Shown in pieces: positions 16,626-23,715 of a stretch of 32,370 nt of DNA (positions are counted from its first letter, which is position 1; every line of letters starts with the position of its first letter). The DNA lies in the NCBI RefSeq assembly GCF_001592125.1, contig NZ_BCWI01000027.1, forward strand, positions 1-32,370, written 5' to 3'. Source of the stretch: Microbacterium hominis NBRC 15708. GTDB lineage: Bacteria > Actinomycetota > Actinomycetes > Actinomycetales > Microbacteriaceae. The notes beneath the pieces were generated by a model. It saw only the letters and a program-made list of their open reading frames with translations, was not told the origin of the DNA and ran no database searches. The translations under genes were made by a program, and so were the position numbers.

Positions 16626-16668
16626 ATGCAGACAAATATGCACGTCACTATGCACTCTCAAATATGCC
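16626..16668. repeat. Phased ATGCA repeats in a divergent promoter region
   Basis: ATGCA recurs at 16626, 16638 and 16650, exactly 12 bp apart, then ATGCC at 16664. The longer word CAAATATGC occurs at 16633-16641 and 16659-16667. The stretch is AT-rich against its surroundings and lies between divergent genes at 16553 and 16748. It probably is an operator array, perhaps for the ribbon-helix-helix-like protein encoded at 16748. A TATATT box at 16716-16721 could be part of that gene's promoter. Confidence 0.5.
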
Positions 16669-16747
16669 TCTCATCTGCGACTTGTCCAGCGGAGAGCAGC
16701 CCAAGTAGGCGAGGATATATTCAAGCGGATAAAAACCGGGAGGCGGA

Positions 16748-16984
16748 ATGAGCGCGCAACGAGGGCGACCCAAGGTGATCGAGGGCGAGGTGGTCGAGGT
16801 TCGCGCAGGCGTGCCCCGCGAGATCGCCAACGCGATTGAAGCGGTGGTGGCCGGTAGCGGTGGGATGTCCCGCGCAACCGTCCTGCGGCAGATCATCGTC
16901 GCCGGGCTTCAGCCGTTCGCTGTGATCTCGCCTGAGGTCGCAGCGGCACTGACTCCCACGCCCTACGGCAAGAAGCGTCCGTAG
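16748..16984 (+). CDS. Ribbon-helix-helix-like DNA-binding protein
   Basis: A 78-residue protein with GGGAGGCGG just upstream of ATG 16748. Residues 18-53 (VRAGVPREIANAIEAVV, then MSRATVLRQIIVAGLQ) have the beta strand, helix, turn, helix layout of CopG/Arc-type ribbon-helix-helix proteins: a short basic/hydrophobic strand, helix A, a Gly-rich turn and helix B. Such proteins act as dimers on short repeated operators, and repeated ATGCA words lie just upstream. Likely role: repressor or copy-control regulator of the element. It heads a plus-strand series running through 18559. The domain call is by eye. Confidence 0.6.
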   Translation: MSAQRGRPKVIEGEVVEVRAGVPREIANAIEAVVAGSGGMSRATVLRQIIVAGLQPFAVISPEVAAALTPTPYGKKRP

Positions 16985-17015
16985 TTCGCAGTTCAACCCA
17001 ACGAGAGGAATCATC

Positions 17016-17390
17016 ATGTCCCGAGGACTTGGCGCATACGACGCCCGACAGAAGGCCGAGCTCGCGCACCGCACCGCAGCAGCCGGTCACCGGTTCGACA
17101 ACGGACCAACCCCGCCGCCCCTGGCAGACGCGCCCGAGGTCGATCTGCCCGCCTATCCGAAGGCGACCGCCAGCCTGGAACTGCGCCTGCGCCGTGTGGT
17201 CGACGACCACCGGGCACGCAAGACGCGACTAGAGGAGGCAGTGGACCGCGCTATCGAGGCCTTCGGTGAGGCCCTGGAGCGCGAGGACCGGCGCAATGCC
17301 ACACTGTCGCGGCTGAAGAAGACCGCGAACCCGAAGCACATCGAAGAGCACAACGCCCGCGTCCTCGGTCGCGGTCGCGGAATCGCCTGA
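17016..17390 (+). CDS. Element protein with charged helices, unknown
   Basis: A 124-residue protein starting at ATG 17016 behind GAGAGGAA. The N-terminal 50 residues are Pro/Ala-rich and probably disordered. Residues about 52-105 are strongly charged and heptad-like (ELRLRRVVDDHRARKTRLEEA and onward), predicting a long helix or coiled coil. I recognise no family. It is spaced 31 nt from the upstream regulator and 11 nt from the next gene, so the three look like one operon. Codon use matches other element genes rather than the GC-rich core. Confidence 0.65.
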   Translation: MSRGLGAYDARQKAELAHRTAAAGHRFDNGPTPPPLADAPEVDLPAYPKATASLELRLRRVVDDHRARKTRLEEAVDRAIEAFGEALEREDRRNATLSRLKKTANPKHIEEHNARVLGRGRGIA

Positions 17391-17401
17391 GGAGGCACCC
17401 C

Positions 17402-17980
17402 ATGAGCACCCGCAACGCACGCCGCGTCGCCAACCCCGGCGACTCCACTCCCGAGAGCCACGAGGAGGGAACGTATGCGACCAAGCCGCTGCCCTCGCGA
17501 GTCGGCAGTTCGTATCGGATCGTTCAGCTGGTCGGCCCGGACGCGCTCGACCGACCGCGGACCGCAGCGCGACACTTGCGCTTCCCGAACACGACCGCCG
17601 AGCGCCGCTACCTCGCAGCGATCGACCGGGCGGCATTCGACCGCGTACACCAGTACGAGGCACTGATGATGGATAACGCCGAGATCGCAGTCGACCGCGC
17701 CGCCGCTCGCGCAGAAGCTGCGGACGAGGCGATCCGTGCGCTCAACGACCTCGCCGACCGGCTCGACCGTGGCGAGTACAGCGAGGACATGGTGAAGAAC
17801 TTCAACATGCTCCGGATGCGCGCCGACCAGAAGATCCTCCCCGGTCTGGATCGGGAAGCGCGCTCGTTGGAGACTCACCATCTGCGGAAGCTCGAAGACC
17901 CGTACAAGGCTGCACAGGAGACCTGGGCCGCGATGCCCGACAGCACCTTCAACCCGCTCGACCCCACGCCCTACCTCTGA
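17402..17980 (+). CDS. Element protein with helical core, unknown
   Basis: A 192-residue protein with AGGAGG just before ATG 17402. The middle (about residues 70-135) is an Ala/Asp/Arg-rich helical region (AAIDRAAFDRVHQYEALMMDNAEIAVDRAAARAEAADEAI) that may be a coiled coil. The ends are polar. No enzymatic motif is visible and I do not know the family. It shares the operon of the genes at 16748 and 17016. A role in replication control, or in interference with a helper phage, would be usual for this position in a satellite, but nothing in the sequence shows it. Confidence 0.65.
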   Translation: MSTRNARRVANPGDSTPESHEEGTYATKPLPSRVGSSYRIVQLVGPDALDRPRTAARHLRFPNTTAERRYLAAIDRAAFDRVHQYEALMMDNAEIAVDRAAARAEAADEAIRALNDLADRLDRGEYSEDMVKNFNMLRMRADQKILPGLDREARSLETHHLRKLEDPYKAAQETWAAMPDSTFNPLDPTPYL

Positions 17981-18055
17981 CAACAGAGGAGGGCGAGCCG
18001 TCGCCTCGGGACCCCTCCCAGCCAACAACCCGCCCACTCCCCGAAAGGAACGAAA

Positions 18056-18559
18056 ATGACCATCGCATCCGAGAGAAGGCTACGCGTTTCGGCCCTCACG
18101 CCGATTCCGTACCCGCTCGCCACCTACTACGACCGGTATGCAGACCTTGCGGACGAGCCACCCATCGAGCGCTCGAACCTGCTGCGCCTGCCCGCATTAA
18201 CGGTCGCATCACTCCGCTATACCGCGCCCGACGTCAACGACCTGCACCCCATGACACGCGGCTTGGCTACCGAGGCGAGCATCCTCCTGGCCGCATGGCG
18301 AGACCGTCACATGACCGGCTGGGCGGTAGCGACCGAGCTGCACGAGCGCTACTGGCCCACGTCGCCTCTGCGCGGATTCCGACGGGGTCTCCAGCCTTTC
18401 CGGAACGTCCCGCGTCGCGGATACGACCTCATCGCTTCAATCGAGGCTCTGGGCTACGTGCAGTTCTACGCGGATGTCGAAGATGCGAGCGACTGGCGGC
18501 GGTATCGCACCGTTCGTCTACGCGACGCGCTGGCAACGTTCGAACGTTCGCGCTCCTGA
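18056..18559 (+). CDS. Element protein, unknown function
   Basis: A 167-residue protein with AAAGGAA before ATG 18056. It is globular-looking, with a Pro/Tyr-rich N-terminus (LTPIPYPLATYYDRYADL) and many aromatic residues. The region around 75-115 (WRDRHMTGWAVATELHERYWP) could hold a helix-turn-helix-like element, but I cannot assign one with confidence. It is the last gene before the long foldable region at 18600-18899. No homology is recognised. Confidence 0.6.
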   Translation: MTIASERRLRVSALTPIPYPLATYYDRYADLADEPPIERSNLLRLPALTVASLRYTAPDVNDLHPMTRGLATEASILLAAWRDRHMTGWAVATELHERYWPTSPLRGFRRGLQPFRNVPRRGYDLIASIEALGYVQFYADVEDASDWRRYRTVRLRDALATFERSRS

Positions 18560-18599
18560 GCAAACCACCGCTCCCGAGCGGCGCCAGTGCCCCGTGGCG

Positions 18600-18605
18600 T
18601 AGAAT
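18600..18605 (+). promoter_or_regulatory. Candidate -10 box upstream of the structured leader
   Basis: TAGAAT is close to the best actinobacterial -10 sequence and would start transcription near 18612. No clear -35 box is seen. Confidence 0.45.
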
Positions 18606-18611
18606 GGGGCG

Positions 18612-18899
18612 TACAACTGAATACCCGCTGTCCCGGACGAGATGTGCGATGTCACAGACTCGATACGGCGAATAGCGGCCAGCTCAACCTCTTCGGAGGG
18701 AGCGAAGAAGCAGTCAGAGGGTCGAGGCTATCGGCTCCCGAAGTGAGTACGGCTCGCGGGAGACGCCTTGTAAGTCCAAGCTGCGGACGTCTGGCCGAGC
18801 AGCAGAACTTCCCAAACGACAACTCATGTCGAGGGGTTCTGCACTCGGCTCTTGTCGTTTCTGGACCTCTCGGCGAAGACGCCGAAAGAGGCATCCGCA
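18612..18899 (+). ncRNA. Candidate structured leader RNA or element ncRNA
   Basis: A 340-bp gene-free stretch with five successive hairpins: 18690-18708; AGGC/GCCT plus CTCCCG/CGGGAG at 18725-18768; GTCC/GGAC at 18774-18788; GCCGAG plus GCAGAAC pairing with GTTCTGC plus CTCGGC at 18794-18849; and CCTCT-CGGCG pairing with CGCCG-AGAGG at 18866-18891. AAACGACAA in the loop of the fourth hairpin (18814-18822) pairs perfectly with TTGTCGTTT at 18852-18860, giving a possible pseudoknot. The last hairpin hides AGAGG, the likely ribosome site of the gene at 18900. An eight-codon ORF (18650-18676) may be a leader peptide. No known RNA family is recognised. Confidence 0.5.
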
Positions 18900-19130
18900 A
18901 TGTCCAAGCTGAACCACGAGCAGCCTGCCGCTCAGCATCTGTCCACGTACGAGACCGCTCCGGCGCGCAACCGCGAATTGACCGGGCTCGACATCTTCAA
19001 CACCCGCCAGCTCAAGCGCTGGGTTGAGCAAGGCAAGGTCGAGCACCTGAAGGTCGGTCACCGCGTCTTCTTTACCGACGCCCACCTGCTCGCACTGGTC
19101 GAGTCCCTCACGGTCAAGGCCGTCCGATGA
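18900..19130 (+). CDS. Helix-turn-helix (AlpA/excisionase-like) protein
   Basis: A 76-residue protein. ATG 18900 is preferred over an in-frame TTG at 18852, which lies inside the RNA hairpins; AAAGAGG is 8 nt upstream of the ATG. The C-terminal half (LDIFNTRQLKRWVEQGKVEHLKVGHRVFFTDAHLLALVES) is a MerR/AlpA/excisionase-type winged helix: helix-turn-helix, then the VGHRVFFT wing strand. Such proteins act as excisionases (recombination directionality factors) or as activators in phages and satellites. It precedes the primase-helicase gene and is preceded by a foldable leader that may mask its ribosome site. Confidence 0.75.
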   Translation: MSKLNHEQPAAQHLSTYETAPARNRELTGLDIFNTRQLKRWVEQGKVEHLKVGHRVFFTDAHLLALVESLTVKAVR

Positions 19131-19209
19131 GCGATGCCCGCCGCATCTGACCCGCTTCGAGCGTCACCAAGGCTCAGCGCGCTCAATTGACCCCCGAAGG
19201 AATCCGACC

Positions 19210-21411
19210 GTGAGCATCGACTCCGACCCCATCACATCCGATACCGAGCGCATCCTCGCTGCTCTCGACGGCGCTGGCTATCTCGTCGGACCGCTCAGCG
19301 GCGACGAGCAGCGCATGTACTGCCCTGCCTGTGAAGACCCCGACACCAGCCACAGCCCGAGCGCGAGCCTCAACATCGTGAAGGCGGAGTTCAACTGCCT
19401 CAAGTCGGACAGCGACCACGGAGGCGGACTCGACAAGCTCAACTACTACATGACCGACAAGGGCATCGGTGTGGGCAAGCTCTCTCCCGCTACCGTCGCG
19501 GCGGGTCGGGAGCGTGCGCCCAAGGTGCACCCGACAGCCAAACCGCTCCCCGGCCCTCTGCGGCTCCGTTACGAGCATGCCGAGCTGCGGCTCTGGGAGG
19601 GCGACGACATCGGCAACGATCACCTGCGGTTTCTGCGGGATGAGCGCGGGCTGACCGACGAGACAATCCGCAAGGGCGGTCTCGGCCTCGAGTTCATCGA
19701 GCGCGGCGACGAATCGGAATGGCGCATCACGATCCCGGTCGTGCAGGACGGCAAGCTCATCAACGTCCGCCGGTATCTGCCTCACGCAGCCGACCGCAAG
19801 ATCATCTCGCTGCACGGGCATGGCTCGGGCGCGTTCCTCTACAACGTCGACGCGCTCGCCGAGCACCCCGACCTCCCGGTGCTGCTGACCGAGTCCGAGT
19901 TCGATTGCCTGCTCGCTCAGCAGGAGTCGGAAGGTCTGTACGTCGCGGTCACGGGGACGGGTGGAGCGAGCAACGTTCCCGCCGACATCGACAGGCTGGC
20001 CCAGCGCGAGACGTTTATCGCGTACGACGCCGACGAAGCAGGAGCCAAGGGCAGCGCGAAGGTCGCGAGCCGCCTGCGTGACCTGGGCGGAAACCCCGGC
20101 ATCATCGACCTGACGGCGCTCGGCCTCGCTCCTGGGTCGGGCGAGGACATCACCGACCTCCTCATGGAGCACGTCACCGCTCTCGGGCTGGTCGACACGT
20201 TCGTCGCCGCCCACGAAGACACACCGCGCCCCCGCTTCGAAAGATTCAGCGCTGCCGACCTTGCTCAGCCCGTGCCGGCCATGTCATGGCTGGTGAAGGA
20301 TGTCTGGCCGTCGGGCGCGTATGGCGTATCGGGCGGCGCGAAGAAGACCCTGAAGACCTACAACCTCCTCGCGCTCGTCATCGCTGTCGCGAGCGGTAAG
20401 CCTTTCCTCGGCAAGTTCGTCGTGCCGGAACCGAGACCCGTCGTGATGTATCTGGCCGAGGGTGGCCGCACGAGCACGATGCGTCGCCTTCAGCAGATCG
20501 CCGAGTGGATGGGGGCGGACCTCGCGTCGCTACCGATCTCGATGTCGTTCGACTCTGCCCCCATCGGCTCCGCAGAACTCACCACCGCTCTCCGTCGAGA
20601 CATTGCGATCGACCGCCCCGGTCTGGTCGTGCTCGACGCGCTCTATGCGTTCCACGCCGCCGACATCGAAGTCAGCAATCTTTACGCGCGTGGGCAGATG
20701 CTGCGTGAGATCGAGCGGTTGGTGGTCGCTCCTGATCGCGGCCTCATCATCGCGGACCACTTCTCCAAGATGCGCAGCCAGGAACTTGATCTGGACGCCG
20801 TATCGCAGTCCGGTGTGGGTGAGTGGGTGCAGTCCTGGATTCTCGCCAAGCACCGCGTCTCCCCGAAGGTCTCCGAAGGCGAGTTCCGGCTGGCTGTGCA
20901 GTACGGCGGGCGCGAGGGCTACGGCAACGAGTGGGCGATCGACTGGTCGCTGGGCGCTCTCGGCGACGACGGCATCCACGCCGGTCCCGTCGAGGTGTCA
21001 GTGCGTCCGCTCGGCGATGCGTCGCCGTCTGACGAGAAGCCTGTCCACGGCGGCATCTTCGGCGACACCCCGCAGGACCTCATGATCCAGGCGCTCATGC
21101 TCCGCCTGGTCGAGATGCACCCGTACACCTACACCAAGACGAACTGCGTTGAGAAGGTGCGCCGGGTCGTCCGGGTCGGCACGACCGCTGTCCGTGCGCA
21201 GTACGAGTTGCTGTCGAGCGAGGGCTACATCGACGAGCAGAAGGTCGCCCCGCCGAACAACCCCGCTGGGCGTCAAGACAGCCGCGCAGCGATCAACCGC
21301 GGTCGCCCCCACAAGCTCCACCTGCGCTTCAAAGAGGCCGAGGACGACGGCGACCAGAGCGCCCTAGATATGGTCGCCGCGCTCACCCGCGAGGAGGTCT
21401 CCGGTGCGTAA
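19210..21411 (+). CDS. Primase-helicase replication protein
   Basis: A 733-residue protein from GTG 19210 with AAGGA upstream. N-terminal zinc-finger remnants C38-x2-C41 and C63; TOPRIM domain with LLTESEFDCL (Glu 230) and YDADEAGAKG (Asp 273, Asp 275); then a RecA/RepA-like ATPase with an unusual P-loop SGGAKKTLKT (374-383) and Walker B LVVLDALY (Asp 476), followed by ADHFSK. Residues about 625-720 look like a winged helix. The fold order is that of primase-helicase proteins of phages and satellites, which start replication and unwind the origin. Iterons lie directly after the gene, a likely origin. Replication function is inferred. Confidence 0.85.
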   Translation: MSIDSDPITSDTERILAALDGAGYLVGPLSGDEQRMYCPACEDPDTSHSPSASLNIVKAEFNCLKSDSDHGGGLDKLNYYMTDKGIGVGKLSPATVAAGRERAPKVHPTAKPLPGPLRLRYEHAELRLWEGDDIGNDHLRFLRDERGLTDETIRKGGLGLEFIERGDESEWRITIPVVQDGKLINVRRYLPHAADRKIISLHGHGSGAFLYNVDALAEHPDLPVLLTESEFDCLLAQQESEGLYVAVTGTGGASNVPADIDRLAQRETFIAYDADEAGAKGSAKVASRLRDLGGNPGIIDLTALGLAPGSGEDITDLLMEHVTALGLVDTFVAAHEDTPRPRFERFSAADLAQPVPAMSWLVKDVWPSGAYGVSGGAKKTLKTYNLLALVIAVASGKPFLGKFVVPEPRPVVMYLAEGGRTSTMRRLQQIAEWMGADLASLPISMSFDSAPIGSAELTTALRRDIAIDRPGLVVLDALYAFHAADIEVSNLYARGQMLREIERLVVAPDRGLIIADHFSKMRSQELDLDAVSQSGVGEWVQSWILAKHRVSPKVSEGEFRLAVQYGGREGYGNEWAIDWSLGALGDDGIHAGPVEVSVRPLGDASPSDEKPVHGGIFGDTPQDLMIQALMLRLVEMHPYTYTKTNCVEKVRRVVRVGTTAVRAQYELLSSEGYIDEQKVAPPNNPAGRQDSRAAINRGRPHKLHLRFKEAEDDGDQSALDMVAALTREEVSGA

Positions 21412-21415
21412 CGCG

Positions 21416-21641
21416 GGGCGGAGTCCGGGCGGACTTGAGCAAGTCGGCCCCGTCCGGGCGGAGTTTGGGCGGACTTGCCAGCGCGATGGGTCGTTCTGGC
21501 CCGGAATCCCTGAGCTCTCAAGTCGGCCCGGAGATGGCCCGGCTTGGGCGGACTCGTTCAACCGGGAGCGCAGAAGGTCGGGCGGGGGCCAAGTCGGCCC
21601 CGCCGCCCCGTCCTTAAAGGCGGACTTGCCGGGCGGACTTG
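21416..21641. repeat. Iteron array, candidate replication origin
   Basis: The 11-mer GGGCGGACTTG occurs at 21427-21437, 21467-21477 and 21631-21641, with near copies at 21546-21556 (GGGCGGACTCG) and 21619-21628 (10 nt). CAAGTCGGCCC, the reverse complement of GGGCCGACTTG (one base different), occurs at 21440-21450, 21519-21529 and 21590-21600. Weaker half copies (GGGCGGAGT) sit at 21416 and 21456. So at least eight sites in both orientations lie in 215 bp, immediately after the primase-helicase gene. An iteron origin or partition site is likely. Confidence 0.65.
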
Positions 21642-21675
21642 ATCCCCGGCACCACGGATCAAATCTCCATAGACC

Positions 21676-21727
21676 GCCGAGAGGACGGGTGCTTCTCCGT
21701 CGAAACGAGCCAGCTCGTCCTCTCGGC
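21676..21727. other. 12-bp stem-loop between the iterons and the HGG gene
   Basis: GCCGAGAGGACG (21676-21687) pairs perfectly with CGTCCTCTCGGC (21716-21727) across 28 nt. It could end the primase transcript or be a single-strand initiation or origin hairpin. It lies within the 361-bp gene-free stretch 21412-21772. Confidence 0.5.
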
Positions 21728-21772
21728 ACCGAATGTCCATGAATCAGATCGAACAGAAAGCAGGTAGATGAA

Positions 21773-22624
21773 ATGTCGCAGGTATGGAGGGATGGTCGTT
21801 CGCCAGCAGTGACGTGCAGCGCACGCACGGTCAGCGGGCAACCCTGTAAGAGACCACCCATCAAAGGCTCAAATGTGTGCCGAGCCCACGGCGGTGCCGC
21901 ACCCCAGGTTCGCGCGAAGGCACAGGTGCGCATCCTGATGTCGGCCGATGCAGCGGCGGCGAAGCTCATCGAGATGATCCACTCCAAGAAGGTCGATGAC
22001 CGCACCAAGCTCCTCGCGGTTAAGGACCTGCTCGACCGGGCCAACCTCAGCGGCACGCAGAGCATCGAGGTCGGCGTGACCAAACGGGACTTCAGCGATG
22101 TCGTGAGCGATGTCGTCATGGACCTCGACTGGGACGACGACGAGGACAACACCGATGTGATCGACGCGGAAGTCATCGAGGATGCCAACAAACCCGAGAC
22201 TGACGAAGAGCGCTGGGAGCGGGAGGACGCGCAGCACCAGCGCATCAAGGAGATCGAGCGCATGAAGCGCGGCCAGCCGTCGGCCACGACGCCGGACCTC
22301 AACGCGAAGCGCGCTCGGCAGGAGGCCGACGCAATGCGGGCGCACGCCGCAGGCGAGCTCGGTGACGATGACCTCCTCCCCGAGCAGGCCGCACGCCGAC
22401 CGCAGCCCGACCGCTTCGGCGTCGTCCGCGACACACCCGCCGAGGACGCAGCCCGCCGCCGTAGCGCCGCCGCATCCCGGCGCGCCGACAAGACGGTGCG
22501 CTCGTCGCGCTCGACGTCTACCGCGGACCCGTACGCGGACAGGTACCCAGAGCGCACCGGGGGACGCCGCACCGTCAGCCCGAAACGCTACGAGCAGCGG
22601 AAGAGGGACGGAGGCCAGGGCTAA
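21773..22624 (+). CDS. HGG zinc-binding protein, small-terminase-like
   Basis: A 283-residue protein. The N-terminus has C15-x9-C25-x10-C36-x2-H39 followed by GGAAPQV, a compact zinc-binding-type motif common in actinophage proteins often annotated as small terminase subunits. A helical segment follows (about 45-85), then an acidic stretch (DLDWDDDEDNTDVIDAEVIED, about 116-136), and a long, charged, probably disordered tail rich in Arg, Asp and Ala. Small terminases select viral DNA for packaging; satellites often carry one to redirect a helper's packaging motor. That role is inferred; a transcription factor-like function is possible. AGCAGG precedes ATG 21773. No large terminase gene is present. 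Confidence 0.6.
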   Translation: MSQVWRDGRSPAVTCSARTVSGQPCKRPPIKGSNVCRAHGGAAPQVRAKAQVRILMSADAAAAKLIEMIHSKKVDDRTKLLAVKDLLDRANLSGTQSIEVGVTKRDFSDVVSDVVMDLDWDDDEDNTDVIDAEVIEDANKPETDEERWEREDAQHQRIKEIERMKRGQPSATTPDLNAKRARQEADAMRAHAAGELGDDDLLPEQAARRPQPDRFGVVRDTPAEDAARRRSAAASRRADKTVRSSRSTSTADPYADRYPERTGGRRTVSPKRYEQRKRDGGQG

Positions 22625-22833
22625 CGCTCACAGGCAAGCCCAGCAACTGAGGCAGGACGTGAGCATTGCGTACGCGAGGAGGGCGGGGAGGGTCGGCGGT
22701 CCCCGACGCCGCAGATGGCCACGTAGACGGATTCTCAGCCCGGAGTAGCGGCGGACTCAGCGGGCAAGGTTCCCTTTCGTCTCGGGCGGATACGTCCGTC
22801 CCCGCCTTCCGCCTCAACCAACAGGAGCAATCA

Positions 22834-23484
22834 ATGAGCAACCACATGATCGGATACGTCCGAGTCTCGACCGAAGAGCAGGAGCGCTCCGGACTCGGCA
22901 TCGAGGCGCAAGCCGAGGCGATTCTCGCCGAGTGCGACCGACGCGGCTGGACCGTCGAGATCATGTCCGACCTCGGCCGCAGCGGGAAGCAGGTCAACCC
23001 CGAGCTACGCCGTGCGCTCGACCTTCTGGATGCCGGCCAGGCCGACGGGCTGATCGTCGCGAAGCTCGACCGGCTGGCACGGTCCGTGAGGCATGCGTCC
23101 GCGATCATCGACGACGCGATCCGGCGAGAATGGGCGCTTGTCGTGCTCGATAACGCGCTCGACCTGACGACACCGGGCGGCAGGGCGATGGCGAACATGC
23201 TGGCGACGTTCGCGGAGTTGGAACGCGACCTGATCTCGTCGCGAACCAAGGAAGCGCTCGCCGCTCGCAAGGCTCGTGGTCTCGACAACGGACGCCGCAC
23301 GGCAATCCCGGCAGGCGTCCTCCGTCGTATCGTTCTGTCGCGCGACGCCGGAGCCAGCTTCGGCCGGATCAGCCGCGAACTCACCCAAGAGGGTGTGCTG
23401 TCGCCGACCGGCCTTGCCGACTGGCACGAGTCGACCGTCCGCCGCGCGTACGCAACGGCCACGCGAGAGACGGCGAGCGCATGA
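22834..23484 (+). CDS. Serine recombinase (resolvase/invertase family)
   Basis: A 216-residue protein with AGGAG before ATG 22834. The resolvase domain (about 5-145) shows the nucleophile Ser 12 in GYVRVSTEEQ, then the GIEAQ, SDLGRSGK and VAKLDRLARS motifs and the ATFAELERDLISSRTKEAL helix. A short helix-turn-helix region (about 165-205) completes it. Its length fits small resolvases or invertases, not large serine integrases, so it may resolve dimers of the replicating element or invert DNA. It overlaps the next gene by 4 nt (ATGA) and is cotranscribed with the integrase. The 209-bp gap upstream contains no gene I can support. Confidence 0.9.
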   Translation: MSNHMIGYVRVSTEEQERSGLGIEAQAEAILAECDRRGWTVEIMSDLGRSGKQVNPELRRALDLLDAGQADGLIVAKLDRLARSVRHASAIIDDAIRREWALVVLDNALDLTTPGGRAMANMLATFAELERDLISSRTKEALAARKARGLDNGRRTAIPAGVLRRIVLSRDAGASFGRISRELTQEGVLSPTGLADWHESTVRRAYATATRETASA

Positions 23485-23714
23485 CTACGCCGAAGCTCAA
23501 CCCCCGCACCGAGCGCATCCGAGCGGACTCTGTCCGACCCGGCCATGTGCTCATGGAGAGCGATGAGCACCCCGCCGTCGTGATCCGGGCGAACCAACAC
23601 CACGGCGAAGTGACCTTCTGGTGTCGCTTCACTTGGCAGGCCACCCACGAACCGGCGCGGCCGCACGGCCCGTTCCACCCCGCAGCGCCCATCGACGTCA
23701 GCAAGGAGCGATGA
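23481..23714 (+). CDS. Small element protein between two recombinases
   Basis: A 77-residue protein, ATGA-overlapping the serine recombinase and ending 1 nt before the integrase start, so translation is tightly coupled across all three. The sequence looks like a small beta-rich domain (SVRPGHVLMESDEHPAVVIRANQHHGEVTFWCRF) of the kind found in EF-P/SH3-like folds. The family is unknown to me. It could assist recombination, but only position supports that. Confidence 0.65.
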   Translation: MTTPKLNPRTERIRADSVRPGHVLMESDEHPAVVIRANQHHGEVTFWCRFTWQATHEPARPHGPFHPAAPIDVSKER

Positions 23715-23715
23715 C

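Noticed and set aside
18587..19027. A 146-aa plus-strand ORF across the structured region
   Set aside because: It overlaps the AlpA-like gene in another frame, has an unconvincing composition and no ribosome site; RNA structure explains the region better.
21416..21641. A CRISPR array
   Set aside because: Repeats are 11 bp, in both orientations and irregularly spaced, with no cas genes.
21404..21742. A 112-aa plus-strand ORF over the iterons
   Set aside because: Its sequence comes from the repeated 11-mers, and it lacks a ribosome site.
21364..22572. A 402-aa minus-strand ORF opposite the iterons and HGG gene
   Set aside because: Ser/Arg-rich shadow frame; the plus-strand HGG gene has a ribosome site and motif.
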